Shown here piece after piece: positions 1-8,629 of a stretch of DNA of 64,000 bases. Position 1 is the first letter of the stretch. Every line of letters begins with the position of its first letter. The stretch is from Magnetovibrio sp. GTDB lineage: Bacteria; Pseudomonadota; Alphaproteobacteria; Rhodospirillales; Magnetovibrionaceae. The notes beneath the pieces are model-generated. The model worked only from the letters and a program-made list of their open reading frames with translations. It did not search any database and had not been told where the DNA came from. Both the position numbers and the translations under genes were made by a program. The stretch lies in assembly GCF_036568125.1 (NCBI RefSeq), contig NZ_DATCTF010000013.1, forward strand, positions 62,001-126,000, in the 5' to 3' direction.

Positions 1-377
1 GTTCGCCCGGCGTGTTGCACGGCAACCGCATGTACCTGCTGCAAGACGACGACGGCCAAGTGATGGAAGCCGACAGCATTTCTGCGGGCCTGGATTATCC
101 CGGCATCGGCCCGGAACACTGCTGGCTGCATGACATCGGGCGGGTCCAATACGTGCCGGTGACCGACGACGAAGCGCTCGAAGCATTTCACACGCTGACC
201 AAGTTGGAAGGCATCATTCCCGCGTTGGAAAGTTCCCACGCCATCGCCCACGTGATGAAAATCGCGCCGACCCTACCCAAAGATCACATCATCGTGGTGA
301 ATTTGTCGGGTCGCGGCGACAAGGATCTCAACACCGTTGCGGCCAGCATGGGTGTCGATATGGGGGTGAACCTGTGA
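1..377 (+). CDS. trpB: Tryptophan synthase beta chain, C-terminal part (cut by window start)
   Basis: This is the last ~125 residues of the PLP-dependent beta subunit, which joins indole and serine to make tryptophan. The frame is open from base 3, so the gene starts before the window. Visible family landmarks are the [13 protein letters not shown] stretch, the [20 protein letters not shown] region and the closing NLSGRGDKD motif of the PLP phosphate/C-terminal lobe. The stop overlaps the GTG start of trpA by four bases (GTGA), which fits translational coupling of the two subunits of one complex. The identification is firm; the N-terminal half, with the catalytic lysine, is outside the window. 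Confidence 0.97.
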   Translation, partial: SPGVLHGNRMYLLQDDDGQVMEADSISAGLDYPGIGPEHCWLHDIGRVQYVPVTDDEALEAFHTLTKLEGIIPALESSHAIAHVMKIAPTLPKDHIIVVNLSGRGDKDLNTVAASMGVDMGVNL

Positions 378-1225
378 ACGCGATCAATGCAAAGGCCGTC
401 AAAACGCGTCTCGCCAAACGATTCGAAGATCTCAAGTCCGAAGGCCGGGGCGGGTTGGTGACGTTCCTCACTGCCGGCGATCCCGACGGCGATACGGGGC
501 TGGAAATTCTCAAAGGCCTGCCCGGTGCGGGCGCGGACATCATCGAACTGGGTATGCCGTTTTCCGATCCCATGGCCGACGGCCCCGCGATCCAAGCCAG
601 TTCCCAGCGCGCGCTGGCAAACGGCATGACGTTGCGCAAGACCCTCGATCAGGTGCGCGAATTCCGCAAGGGCGACGACGCCACCCCGATCGTGTTGATG
701 GGCTACTTCAACCCGATCCACCACTACGGCGTCGAGGCGTTCGTCGCTGACGCCAAATCCGCCGGGGTCGATGGCCTGATCATCGTCGATCTGCCGCCCG
801 AGGAAGAGGCCGAGCTGTGCTTGCCGGCGCTCAAAGGCGGCATCAACTTTATCTATCTGACCGCCCCCACCACCGACGACAAGCGTTTGCCGCGTGTGGT
901 GGAGAATGCGTCGGGTTTCGTTTATTATGTGTCGATCACCGGCATCACCGGCACGGCGTCCGCCGCCGTTGGCGATGTCGCGGCGGCGGTGACACGCATC
1001 CGCCGCCACACCGATTTGCCGGTCGCGGTGGGCTTTGGCATCACCACGCCCGAGGCGGCCGCCGATGTGGCGTCGGTTGCCGACGCTGCGGTGGTGGGGT
1101 CGGCGCTGGTTAAACGCATCCATGACAATCTGGATGCGGACGGTAAAGCCAAACCGGGCTTGGTGGGCGAGGTCTTGGGCTTCGTCACGCAGCTTGCGAA
1201 CGGCGTTCGCGGTTCAAAAAAATAA
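374..1225 (+). CDS. trpA: Tryptophan synthase alpha chain
   Basis: A 283-residue TIM-barrel subunit that cleaves indole-3-glycerol phosphate and passes indole to TrpB. The catalytic acids are visible as E58 in the IIELG segment and D69 in [10 protein letters not shown]. The phosphate-binding loop appears late in the chain as VGFGI and the GSALV segment. The length is slightly above the usual ~268. It starts at GTG inside the trpB stop, and accD follows 25 bases after the stop. The trpB-trpA-accD-folC order is common in alphaproteobacteria and implies one transcript for tryptophan, malonyl-CoA and folate enzymes. Confidence 0.98.
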   Translation: MNAINAKAVKTRLAKRFEDLKSEGRGGLVTFLTAGDPDGDTGLEILKGLPGAGADIIELGMPFSDPMADGPAIQASSQRALANGMTLRKTLDQVREFRKGDDATPIVLMGYFNPIHHYGVEAFVADAKSAGVDGLIIVDLPPEEEAELCLPALKGGINFIYLTAPTTDDKRLPRVVENASGFVYYVSITGITGTASAAVGDVAAAVTRIRRHTDLPVAVGFGITTPEAAADVASVADAAVVGSALVKRIHDNLDADGKAKPGLVGEVLGFVTQLANGVRGSKK

Positions 1226-1250
1226 TGGGCAAGATGTTGAAGGAATACGC

Positions 1251-2228
1251 ATGAACTGGCTCAAGGATTTCGTCAGGCCGAAGCTCAAGGAATTGGTGGG
1301 CGGCGGAAAGGACATCCCCGAAAACCTGTGGCACCAGTGCCCAAGTTGTCAGCAGATGATCTTTCATCGCGATCTGGAAGCCAACATTCACGTCTGTCAG
1401 CATTGCGGCTATCACATGCGCATCGGCGTTGGAAAGCGCCTTGAACTGCTGTTCGACGGCGGCGAATACAAAACCGCGCAATTCTCATCGAAAGTCAGCG
1501 ATCCGCTGAAATTCCGCGATCTGAAAAAATATTCCGAGCGCATCAAGGACTCCCAATCCAAGACCGCCGAGGACGACGCCCTGATCGTCGCCCACGGCAA
1601 AATGGGCGGGCAGAACGTGGTCGTCGCGGCGTTCAATTTCGCGTTCATGGGCGGTTCCATGGGCACGGCGGTGGGCGAAGGCATCTTGACCGCGGCGCGC
1701 TTGGCGCAAGTGCAAGACGCGTCGTTGATCATCATTCCCGCATCGGGCGGCGCGCGCATGCAAGAAGGCATCTTGTCGCTGATGCAGATGGCGCGCACCA
1801 CCATCGCGGTGGAAGAGGTCAAGGAAAAAGGCCTGCCGTATCTGGTGCTGCTGACCGATCCGACCACCGGCGGCGTGTCGGCGTCGTTCGCCATGTTGGG
1901 CGACGTGGCGATCGCCGAACCCGGCTGCGTGATCGGCTTTGCCGGACGGCGCGTGATCGAGCAAACCATCCGCGAGCAACTGCCCGACGACTTCCAAACC
2001 GCCGAATATCTGCTCGACCACGGCATGGTCGACATGGTCGTGCCGCGCAAGGAACTGCGTTCGACCATCATCCGGGTGCTGTCGTTGTTGCGCAACACCG
2101 GCGCACCGGCGGAAGTGGTGGAGCTGTTGACCGAGCCTGTGATGATGCCCGATACCAAACCGGCACCGATCATCGACGCGCCCATTCCCCACGGTTCGCG
2201 CCCGCCCGAAGACAAACCGAGATCTTGA
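1251..2228 (+). CDS. accD: Acetyl-CoA carboxylase carboxyltransferase beta subunit
   Basis: A 325-residue subunit that, with AccA, moves CO2 from carboxybiotin to acetyl-CoA, the first step of fatty-acid synthesis. The N-terminal four-cysteine zinc ribbon is intact (C30, C33, C49, C52). The carboxyltransferase crotonase-type core follows, with GGSMGTAVGE, SGGARMQEG and DPTTGGVSASFA. The same frame is open about 70 codons further upstream, inside trpA. The ATG at 1251 is chosen because the protein then begins MNWLKDFVRPKL as in relatives, and a GAAGGA-like ribosome site (about 1239-1244) lies just before it. The C-terminal tail is proline-rich and probably disordered. Confidence 0.97.
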   Translation: MNWLKDFVRPKLKELVGGGKDIPENLWHQCPSCQQMIFHRDLEANIHVCQHCGYHMRIGVGKRLELLFDGGEYKTAQFSSKVSDPLKFRDLKKYSERIKDSQSKTAEDDALIVAHGKMGGQNVVVAAFNFAFMGGSMGTAVGEGILTAARLAQVQDASLIIIPASGGARMQEGILSLMQMARTTIAVEEVKEKGLPYLVLLTDPTTGGVSASFAMLGDVAIAEPGCVIGFAGRRVIEQTIREQLPDDFQTAEYLLDHGMVDMVVPRKELRSTIIRVLSLLRNTGAPAEVVELLTEPVMMPDTKPAPIIDAPIPHGSRPPEDKPRS

Positions 2229-2262
2229 TTCAGCAGGGCATGCGCCCTACCTAAGGGCCACC

Positions 2263-3588
2263 ATGAGCACCGAAACCATTCTCACGCGCCTGTTGGCGCT
2301 GCACCCCAAATTGATCGACCTAAGCTTGGAGCGCCTGGAACGGTTGCTCGAAGCGCTCGATCATCCCGAACGCAAATTGCCGCCGGTGGTGCACGTCGCG
2401 GGCACCAACGGCAAGGGATCGACGGTCGCGTTTCTGCGTGCCTTTGTCGAGGCTGCGGGTTATCGCGCCCACGTCTACACCTCGCCCCATTTGGTGACGT
2501 TCAACGAACGCATCCGCCTCGCCGGTCAGATCATCGACGACGACGAACTGAACGCGGTGTTGGAAGAATGCGAACGCGCCAACGCGGGTCAACCGATCAC
2601 CTTTTTCGAAATCACCACGGCGGCGGCGTTTTTGGCATTTTCACGTCACGACGCGGATGTGGTGATTTTGGAAACCGGATTGGGCGGGCGCTTGGATGCG
2701 ACCAACGTGATCGAACAGCCGCGCCTGACCTGCATCACCCCGGTGTCGATAGACCACCAGCAATACTTGGGTGAAACCATCGAAGACATCACCGGCGAAA
2801 AGGCCGGAATCTTGAAAGCGGGCGTGCCGTGCGTGGTCGCTGCGCAAGGCACCCGGGCGGGGGAAAAGGTTCTCAAAAAGAAGGCCAAGGAGGTCGGTGC
2901 GCCGCTGATCTGGGAAGGCGCGGACTGGTTCGCGCGTTCCGCCGGCGGGCGACGCTCACAAGCCGACAGCGGCATGCTCTACAAGGGCCACGGCGCGCAG
3001 GGCGAGATCGAGCGTGCCTTTCCCACGCCCGCCTTGGAAGGCCGCCACCAAATGCGCAACGCGGCGCTGGCGATTGCGTGCGCCGAGGCCTTGGCGCCCG
3101 AATTCGATATTTCCGACGCGGCCATCAAGATGGGTTTGAAAACCGTCACCTGGCCGGGGCGCATGCAGCGCCTCACCACCGGGCCGCTGGCCGATCAGCT
3201 CGCTGAGGGGTGGGAATTGTGGTTGGACGGCGGTCACAACCGCTCCGCCGCCGAGATGATCGCCCAGCACACGCGCCAGTGGCGCGGCATGGATTTGTGG
3301 GTGGTTTACGGCGCGCTCAACCAACGCCCGCCGCTGGATTTCCTCAAGCCGCTCGAAGGCAAGGTGCGCGGCATGCGCTGCGTGACCATTCCCGATCAGG
3401 AAAACGCGTTGCACGCCGATGAGGGGGCCGAGGTCGCCCGTCAGCTCAACATGAACGTCAAAACGGCGGACTCGGTCGAAACGGCGATTGGGTCTATTAT
3501 TGACGCGTGCCAAGGGCAAGCGCCGGGGCGCATTTTGATCTGCGGTTCATTGTATCTGGCCGGGCACGTGCTCAAAACCAACGGCTGA
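2263..3588 (+). CDS. folC: Bifunctional folylpolyglutamate synthase / dihydrofolate synthase
   Basis: A 441-residue Mur-ligase-type enzyme that adds glutamate to dihydropteroate and to folates. The ATP P-loop reads GTNGKGST at about residues 47-54. YTSPHL and ETGLGGRLDATNV follow, and a Mur-type C-terminal domain carries the LDGGHN motif. The length matches the family. A ribosome site lies in the 34-base gap after accD, so it is likely the last gene of the trpBA-accD transcript or part of a longer one with the next oxidoreductase. Nothing abnormal is visible. Confidence 0.96.
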   Translation: MSTETILTRLLALHPKLIDLSLERLERLLEALDHPERKLPPVVHVAGTNGKGSTVAFLRAFVEAAGYRAHVYTSPHLVTFNERIRLAGQIIDDDELNAVLEECERANAGQPITFFEITTAAAFLAFSRHDADVVILETGLGGRLDATNVIEQPRLTCITPVSIDHQQYLGETIEDITGEKAGILKAGVPCVVAAQGTRAGEKVLKKKAKEVGAPLIWEGADWFARSAGGRRSQADSGMLYKGHGAQGEIERAFPTPALEGRHQMRNAALAIACAEALAPEFDISDAAIKMGLKTVTWPGRMQRLTTGPLADQLAEGWELWLDGGHNRSAAEMIAQHTRQWRGMDLWVVYGALNQRPPLDFLKPLEGKVRGMRCVTIPDQENALHADEGAEVARQLNMNVKTADSVETAIGSIIDACQGQAPGRILICGSLYLAGHVLKTNG

Positions 3589-3620
3589 GGCCGTCACACT
3601 AGACCATCGGGGGGACGACC

Positions 3621-4736
3621 ATGATGTCCAGCGAACTGTTTCAACCGTTTCGCATGCGCGGGCTCGAACTTGCCAACCGCGTTGTCATCGCACCCATGTG
3701 CCAGTATTCGGCGACCGACGGCATCGTCGGCGATTGGCATCTGATGCACGTCGGTCAGTTCTCGGTGGGCGGCCACGGCCTGTTCATCGCCGAAGCCACG
3801 TCGGTCGAACCGCGTGGACGGATCTCGCTGTCGTGTCCGGGCATCTGGACCGACGAGCAGATGGCGGCGTGGAAACGCGTGGTCGACTTCACCAAGACCT
3901 GGGGCAATACCCCCATCGCCATCCAACTGGCCCATGCCGGGCGCAAGGGCTCCAGCCGCAAGCCGTGGCAAGGCGGCGCGCAAGCGCCTGAGGACGAAGG
4001 CGGCTGGCAGACCGTGGCGCCTTCGGCGGTGGCGTTCGACGCCGAGCGTCCCGCACCGCATGCGCTCACGGTTGCCGAGATCGATCAAATCAAACAGGAC
4101 TTCGCCGCCGCCGCCCGGCGCGCCGACCAAGCCGGATTCGACGCGGTGGAAATCCACGCCGCGCACGGCTATTTGCTGCACCAATTCCTGTCGCCGTTGA
4201 GCAACCGGCGCGACGACGCCTATGGCGGCAGTTTGGAAAACCGCATGCGCTTGGCGTTGGAAATCTTCGATGTCGTGCGCGAAGCCTTTCCCAACGACAA
4301 ACCCGTGGGCTTGCGCATTTCCGCCACCGATTGGGTCGAAGGCGGTTGGGATCTGGCCGACAGCATCGCCTTGGCCCAGGCTCTGGAAGACCGCAGCTGC
4401 GACTTCATCCACGTGTCCTCGGGTGGCTTGTCGCCGGAACAGGAAATCCCGCTTGGCCCCGGCTATCAGGTCGATATGTGCGCGGCAATCACCGAGGCTA
4501 CCGAAATCGCCACCATCGCCGTGGGCATGATCAATGATGCGCTGCAGGCGGAAACCATCGTGCGGTCCGGTCAAGCCGACATGATCGCGCTGGCGCGCGG
4601 CATGCTCGACGACCCGCACTGGACTTGGCGCGCCGCCAAGGCGCTGAACGCCGAAGCGGCTTACCCGCGCCAATACGAACGCGCCCTGCCGCACTTTCAG
4701 ACCATGGCCGCACCCAAAGATCCACCGCCGAAATAG
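3621..4736 (+). CDS. Old yellow enzyme family NADH:flavin oxidoreductase (YqjM/XenA type)
   Basis: A 371-residue FMN-dependent ene-reductase that reduces activated C=C bonds with NAD(P)H; the physiological substrate is unknown. The short-type OYE signature is clear: PMCQYSA with C27, the redox-tuning cysteine of the YqjM class; HAGRKGSS; HAAHGYLLHQFLSPLSNRR; and the AYGGSLENR substrate/FMN motif. The family's usual length is 340-370 residues. It starts 32 bases after folC behind a GGGGGACG ribosome site and is followed directly by a strong terminator, so it ends the trp-acc-fol transcript. A role in detoxification of electrophiles is inference. Confidence 0.93.
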   Translation: MMSSELFQPFRMRGLELANRVVIAPMCQYSATDGIVGDWHLMHVGQFSVGGHGLFIAEATSVEPRGRISLSCPGIWTDEQMAAWKRVVDFTKTWGNTPIAIQLAHAGRKGSSRKPWQGGAQAPEDEGGWQTVAPSAVAFDAERPAPHALTVAEIDQIKQDFAAAARRADQAGFDAVEIHAAHGYLLHQFLSPLSNRRDDAYGGSLENRMRLALEIFDVVREAFPNDKPVGLRISATDWVEGGWDLADSIALAQALEDRSCDFIHVSSGGLSPEQEIPLGPGYQVDMCAAITEATEIATIAVGMINDALQAETIVRSGQADMIALARGMLDDPHWTWRAAKALNAEAAYPRQYERALPHFQTMAAPKDPPPK

Positions 4737-4743
4737 CGGACAC

Positions 4744-4777
4744 AAAAAAGCCCCGCTATTTTTAGCGGGGCTTTTTC
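4744..4777. terminator. Bidirectional rho-independent terminator
   Basis: A perfect hairpin, AAAAAAGCCCCGCTA / TAGCGGGGCTTTTT, closed by a four-T loop, has A-run and T-run flanks on both sides. It lies between the convergent ends of the oxidoreductase gene (+) and trxA (-), so it can stop both transcripts. Confidence 0.95.
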
Positions 4778-4791
4778 TTGAGCGATGCGGA

Positions 4792-5106
4792 TCAGATCGA
4801 GCTTTCGATCCATTCCTGCAACTTGTTCTTCGGCAAGGCGCCGATTTTCACCGCCGCAGGCTGGCCGTTTTTGAACATCATCAGCGTCGGGATTCCGCGC
4901 ACGCCGTACTTGGACGGGGTCATCGGATTGTCGTCGATGTTGACTTTGGCGATGACGAGCTTGTCGCCCATTTCGCCGGCAATGGCTTCCAGTGCCGGGG
5001 CGATCTGCTTGCACGGGCCGCACCATTCTGCCCAGAAATCGACCAGTACCGGGGTGGCGGACTGGAGGACATCGGCGTCAAAGGTAGCGTCGGTAATCTC
5101 TTTCAT
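4792..5106 (-). CDS. trxA: Thioredoxin 1
   Basis: A 104-residue cytosolic dithiol reductant. The active site WCGPC is at residues 28-32, with the buried aspartate in VDFWAEW and the cis-proline in GIPTLM. Length and motifs are typical of housekeeping TrxA. It lies 97 bases downstream of addA on the same strand, which is the usual alphaproteobacterial neighbourhood, and may have its own promoter in the AT-rich gap (5107-5203). It ends at the shared terminator. Confidence 0.98.
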   Translation of the reverse strand: MKEITDATFDADVLQSATPVLVDFWAEWCGPCKQIAPALEAIAGEMGDKLVIAKVNIDDNPMTPSKYGVRGIPTLMMFKNGQPAAVKIGALPKNKLQEWIESSI

Positions 5107-5203
5107 GAGTTTAGATCCTGAAATCCATGATTTGAATGTAAGTTTGACACAAATCTAAGTGGGCGCGGGGAAGGCGTCAAGCCACCCCGAAACCCGGCGC
5201 AGA

Positions 5204-8200
5204 TTATGGTCCGTAAGTCCTTAATATGTCGTCGTTCAATTCCATCACGTGGGGGCCGTCGGTCCACAGCAAAACGCAGCGCACCTGCTTGTCGGGGTAG
5301 ATTCGAGCCAGAAGTTCACGGTATGTGGCCATCTGCGCCAGATATTGTTCCGGCACGCGGGCCGGATCGGTGGGCGCGGGGCGGTTGGTTTTGTAGTCGA
5401 TCACCCACACCGCGTCGTCGCACACCAACAAGCGGTCCAGGCGGGCGGAAACCACCCGCGCGTTGATCACCCCCGACAGGCTGACCTCGGCCAGACTGTC
5501 GGGGCCGAACAGCGGCGCGAAGTCGGGATGGTCGAGCACATTGAGGGTTTCCGCGACGATGTCGGCCTGGGTTTCGGAATCCAGCCCATGAGCGGGCCGC
5601 GCCAGCCACTGTTCGGCGGCGGTGCGGCGTTTTTCGTGGGCCAGACTAGGCAAGGTTTCGAGCAGTTTGTGCACCAGCAGACCGCGTTTGAAGCGCGCGC
5701 CCTTGTCGCCGTCGAACGGGCCCAGCGCCGGCGGCGCTTCGGGTTCGGGCCGCGACGGGCTCAAGGGCTTAGGCGGGCTGTCTTCGCTGGGTGGCGGGCT
5801 GAGCGCCCAATCGGGTAGCGGGTGGTGGGGTTGCGCCATGGCCTGGACAGCGGCTTTTTTCGCGTCGACCTCTTGCGCGGTTTCGTATCGCCAAGCGGGC
5901 TCGCCGCTGGGGTGGGGGATTTCCGTGCCCAGCTCTTGCACCACCGGCTGGATCAGATCGTACCAGCAGCCGTCTGCGCGGCCGCGGCTGTCTTCGTATC
6001 CGGTGATGTACAGTCGGTCCTTGGCGCGGGTCATGGCGACGTACAGCAAGCGCCGGTATTCGCGCTCGCGCTCTTCGCGTTGGCGTTCGGATTGATCCTG
6101 AAACGCTTGGCATCGGGCATCCTTGTGCGGTGCCCACAGCATGCCCGGCGGGGTGGCGGCATCGCGACCGCCCAGCCATTGTACTCGTCCGTCGAGCCGC
6201 CCATCGGGGGTGGTGCAGGTGTCGGTCAGAAACACGATGTTGGCTTCCAGGCCCTTGGCGCCGTGCACCGTCATGACGCGGACCTGATTGCCCATCACCT
6301 CCATGTCGCGCTTGATTTGTTGTTGGGTGGCGGTGACCCAGTGCAAAAAGCCTTGCAGCGACGGGGTGTGGTTGCGCTCGAAATCTAGCGCCAGAGCGAG
6401 GAATTCGTCGATCGGGTCTTCGGCGTCGACGCCCAATCGCCGGGTCAGCGCCAAGCGTCCGCTGTCGCGCAGCAAGCCCGCATAAAATTCGTATGGCGGC
6501 ATGAAATCGGCAGCGGCGAGCAGCTTGGCCAGCGCGTCGTGTGCGTGCGCGAAATGGGCATGGTCGTCCCGGCGGCGTTTCAGTTCCGCCCACAAGCTGG
6601 CTTTGCGGTCGTGGGCGAGGTCGAACAACTGCTGTTCGTCGAAGCCGATCAGCGGGCTTTTGAGCACTTCGGCCAAGGTCAGGTCGTCTTCGGGCAGCAC
6701 CGCGAAACGACCGGCTGACAGCAAATCCATCACCGCGATTTGTTCGGTCAGCACCATGCGGTCGGCGCCGGCGACGGGAATGCCCCGGCTTTTGAGCTGG
6801 CGAACCATTTCTTCGGCAAAGCGCGCGCGGCGGCGCACCAAGATCAGCACGTCGCCCGCCGCGACGGGGCGGTTTTGCGAGGGCAGAATTTCCTGACCGT
6901 CAATCCAGCCCTTGACCGTGTCGGCGATGTCGCGGGCGAGGCGCATTTCCGCGCGTTCTTCGCTGACATAATCCAGCGGCGCGTCCCATGGGTCGGCGTC
7001 CGACTTGTCCAGCGGTTTGACGGTCGGCCACACTTCGACCAATCCGGCTTCGCCCAGGCGGTGGGAATCATGCGCCACCCGCTCGCCTGCGAAGGTCAAA
7101 CCGTCGGCGGCCTGGGGATTGGCGAACACCCGGTCCACCACCCGCAGCACCGCGCGGGTGGTGCGGAACGAGGTGGTCAACGGCACCGAACTGAAACGTT
7201 CCCCGGCGCTTTGCACGCGGGCTTGGAAATGTTCTTTCATGCGGCCGAATTCGTGCGGATCCGCGCCTTGGAACGAATAGATCGATTGCTTTTCGTCGCC
7301 GACTGCAAACACCGTGCGGGGGTGGGGATGTTCGGTTTTCTGGATGTGGTCTTCGTGCGCGCCCAGGCCGGTGAAGAATTCCGCCGCAATGCGTCCGACG
7401 ATGTCCCACTGGGCGGGGCTGGTGTCTTGGCTTTCATCGACCAAGATGTGATCGATGCCGCCGTCGAGCTTGAAGTGCACCCAGCTGACCCCGCCATCAG
7501 AGGCCAGCAATGCCCGTGCGGTGTCGATCAGATCATCGTAATCAAGGTGCGCGCGCACCTGCTTGAGGCGTTCGTACCCGTTCAACAAGGCGCTGCCGAC
7601 GGTCAACAGATGCGCGGTCGCGTCCGCCGTGGCGCGGGCCTTGAGCTTTTCCAGCACGCCCATCACCCGGTCTTGTTCGGCGCGCAGAGTATCTTCGGCC
7701 GCCTCCGCGCCCTTGGTGGTGAGCTTTTTGCGCGCCTCGCCGGTGGTGGTGACGAACAGCGGCGCGTAGTCGCTTTCGAACCGCGCCGCGCGATCAGGGC
7801 TGTTGACGTAGGCCTTGATCTCGGCAGCCAGGGTTTGGCTGGTTTTCGCCCCGCGCGCCAAGGCTTCAGTGGCGCTCAACAAAGCCGCGCCGTCGAGCCG
7901 GGCGTCCGCATCGCGCACAATGGTGGCGGCATCGGTTTCGTGTTGGCCCAAACCGACCAACGCGGTCACGGCTGGGGCGATGCCGCCTTGGCGTTCAAAG
8001 TGTGTGAGCACGTCTTTGAGCCGTGCGCGGTTGCCCGCCAGATCTTGAATCAAGCTGGCGAAATCGTCTTCGGCGATCAGTTCGGCGATGGCCTCGACGG
8101 CGCGCGCCAATGCGGTGTCGGGGTTGTGCACGGTCTGCTCAAGCAGCCGTTCGCGGGCTTCCGACAGCAGCTCGGCGGTGGTGCGTTCGTCGATCACCGA

Positions 8201-8629
8201 AAAATGCGGCGCGACCCCGGCCTCGATGGGAAAGCGCGCGATGAGGCTTTCGCAGAACGAATGAATGGTGCGGATTTTCAACCCGCCCGGCACGTCGAGC
8301 ACACGGGCGAACAGGCGGCGCGCGGTTTGCAGCATGGCGTCGTCGGGTTCGCGCTGGCTGAGCAGGCGGATGTCTTCGACCAGCGCTTTGTCGTCCATCA
8401 CCGCCCAGTGGCCGAGCTGCGTGTTGATGCGTTCCGACATTTCCGCCGCCGCGGTTTTGGTGAAGGTCAGGCAGAGGATCTTTTCCGGCTGCGCGCCGTC
8501 CAACAGCAAGCGCGCGATGCGGTCCACCAGCACGCGGGTTTTGCCTGTGCCGGCGTTGGCCGACACCCACACCGAGCGATCGGGCTGCGCGGCGGCGTAT
8601 TGACCGGCGGTGCGTTTAAAGCCGCTCAT
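5204..8629 (-). CDS. addA: Double-strand break repair helicase AddA (UvrD-type helicase-nuclease)
   Basis: A protein of about 1,141 residues that forms the AddAB (RecBCD-equivalent) complex, which unwinds and resects double-strand breaks for RecA. The Walker A motif SANAGTGKT lies at residues 23-31. UvrD helicase motifs follow: LVDESQDTSPAQW, GDEKQSIYSFQGA, VMTVHGAKGLE and YVAMTRAKDRLYI. A C-terminal PD-(D/E)xK nuclease shows VIDYKTNRPA near residue 1,080. The start at 8629 is chosen because its ATG overlaps the addB stop as ATGA; a longer frame begins 12 codons earlier inside addB. The overlap indicates translational coupling of the two subunits. Confidence 0.96.
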   Translation of the reverse strand: MSGFKRTAGQYAAAQPDRSVWVSANAGTGKTRVLVDRIARLLLDGAQPEKILCLTFTKTAAAEMSERINTQLGHWAVMDDKALVEDIRLLSQREPDDAMLQTARRLFARVLDVPGGLKIRTIHSFCESLIARFPIEAGVAPHFSVIDERTTAELLSEARERLLEQTVHNPDTALARAVEAIAELIAEDDFASLIQDLAGNRARLKDVLTHFERQGGIAPAVTALVGLGQHETDAATIVRDADARLDGAALLSATEALARGAKTSQTLAAEIKAYVNSPDRAARFESDYAPLFVTTTGEARKKLTTKGAEAAEDTLRAEQDRVMGVLEKLKARATADATAHLLTVGSALLNGYERLKQVRAHLDYDDLIDTARALLASDGGVSWVHFKLDGGIDHILVDESQDTSPAQWDIVGRIAAEFFTGLGAHEDHIQKTEHPHPRTVFAVGDEKQSIYSFQGADPHEFGRMKEHFQARVQSAGERFSSVPLTTSFRTTRAVLRVVDRVFANPQAADGLTFAGERVAHDSHRLGEAGLVEVWPTVKPLDKSDADPWDAPLDYVSEERAEMRLARDIADTVKGWIDGQEILPSQNRPVAAGDVLILVRRRARFAEEMVRQLKSRGIPVAGADRMVLTEQIAVMDLLSAGRFAVLPEDDLTLAEVLKSPLIGFDEQQLFDLAHDRKASLWAELKRRRDDHAHFAHAHDALAKLLAAADFMPPYEFYAGLLRDSGRLALTRRLGVDAEDPIDEFLALALDFERNHTPSLQGFLHWVTATQQQIKRDMEVMGNQVRVMTVHGAKGLEANIVFLTDTCTTPDGRLDGRVQWLGGRDAATPPGMLWAPHKDARCQAFQDQSERQREEREREYRRLLYVAMTRAKDRLYITGYEDSRGRADGCWYDLIQPVVQELGTEIPHPSGEPAWRYETAQEVDAKKAAVQAMAQPHHPLPDWALSPPPSEDSPPKPLSPSRPEPEAPPALGPFDGDKGARFKRGLLVHKLLETLPSLAHEKRRTAAEQWLARPAHGLDSETQADIVAETLNVLDHPDFAPLFGPDSLAEVSLSGVINARVVSARLDRLLVCDDAVWVIDYKTNRPAPTDPARVPEQYLAQMATYRELLARIYPDKQVRCVLLWTDGPHVMELNDDILRTYGP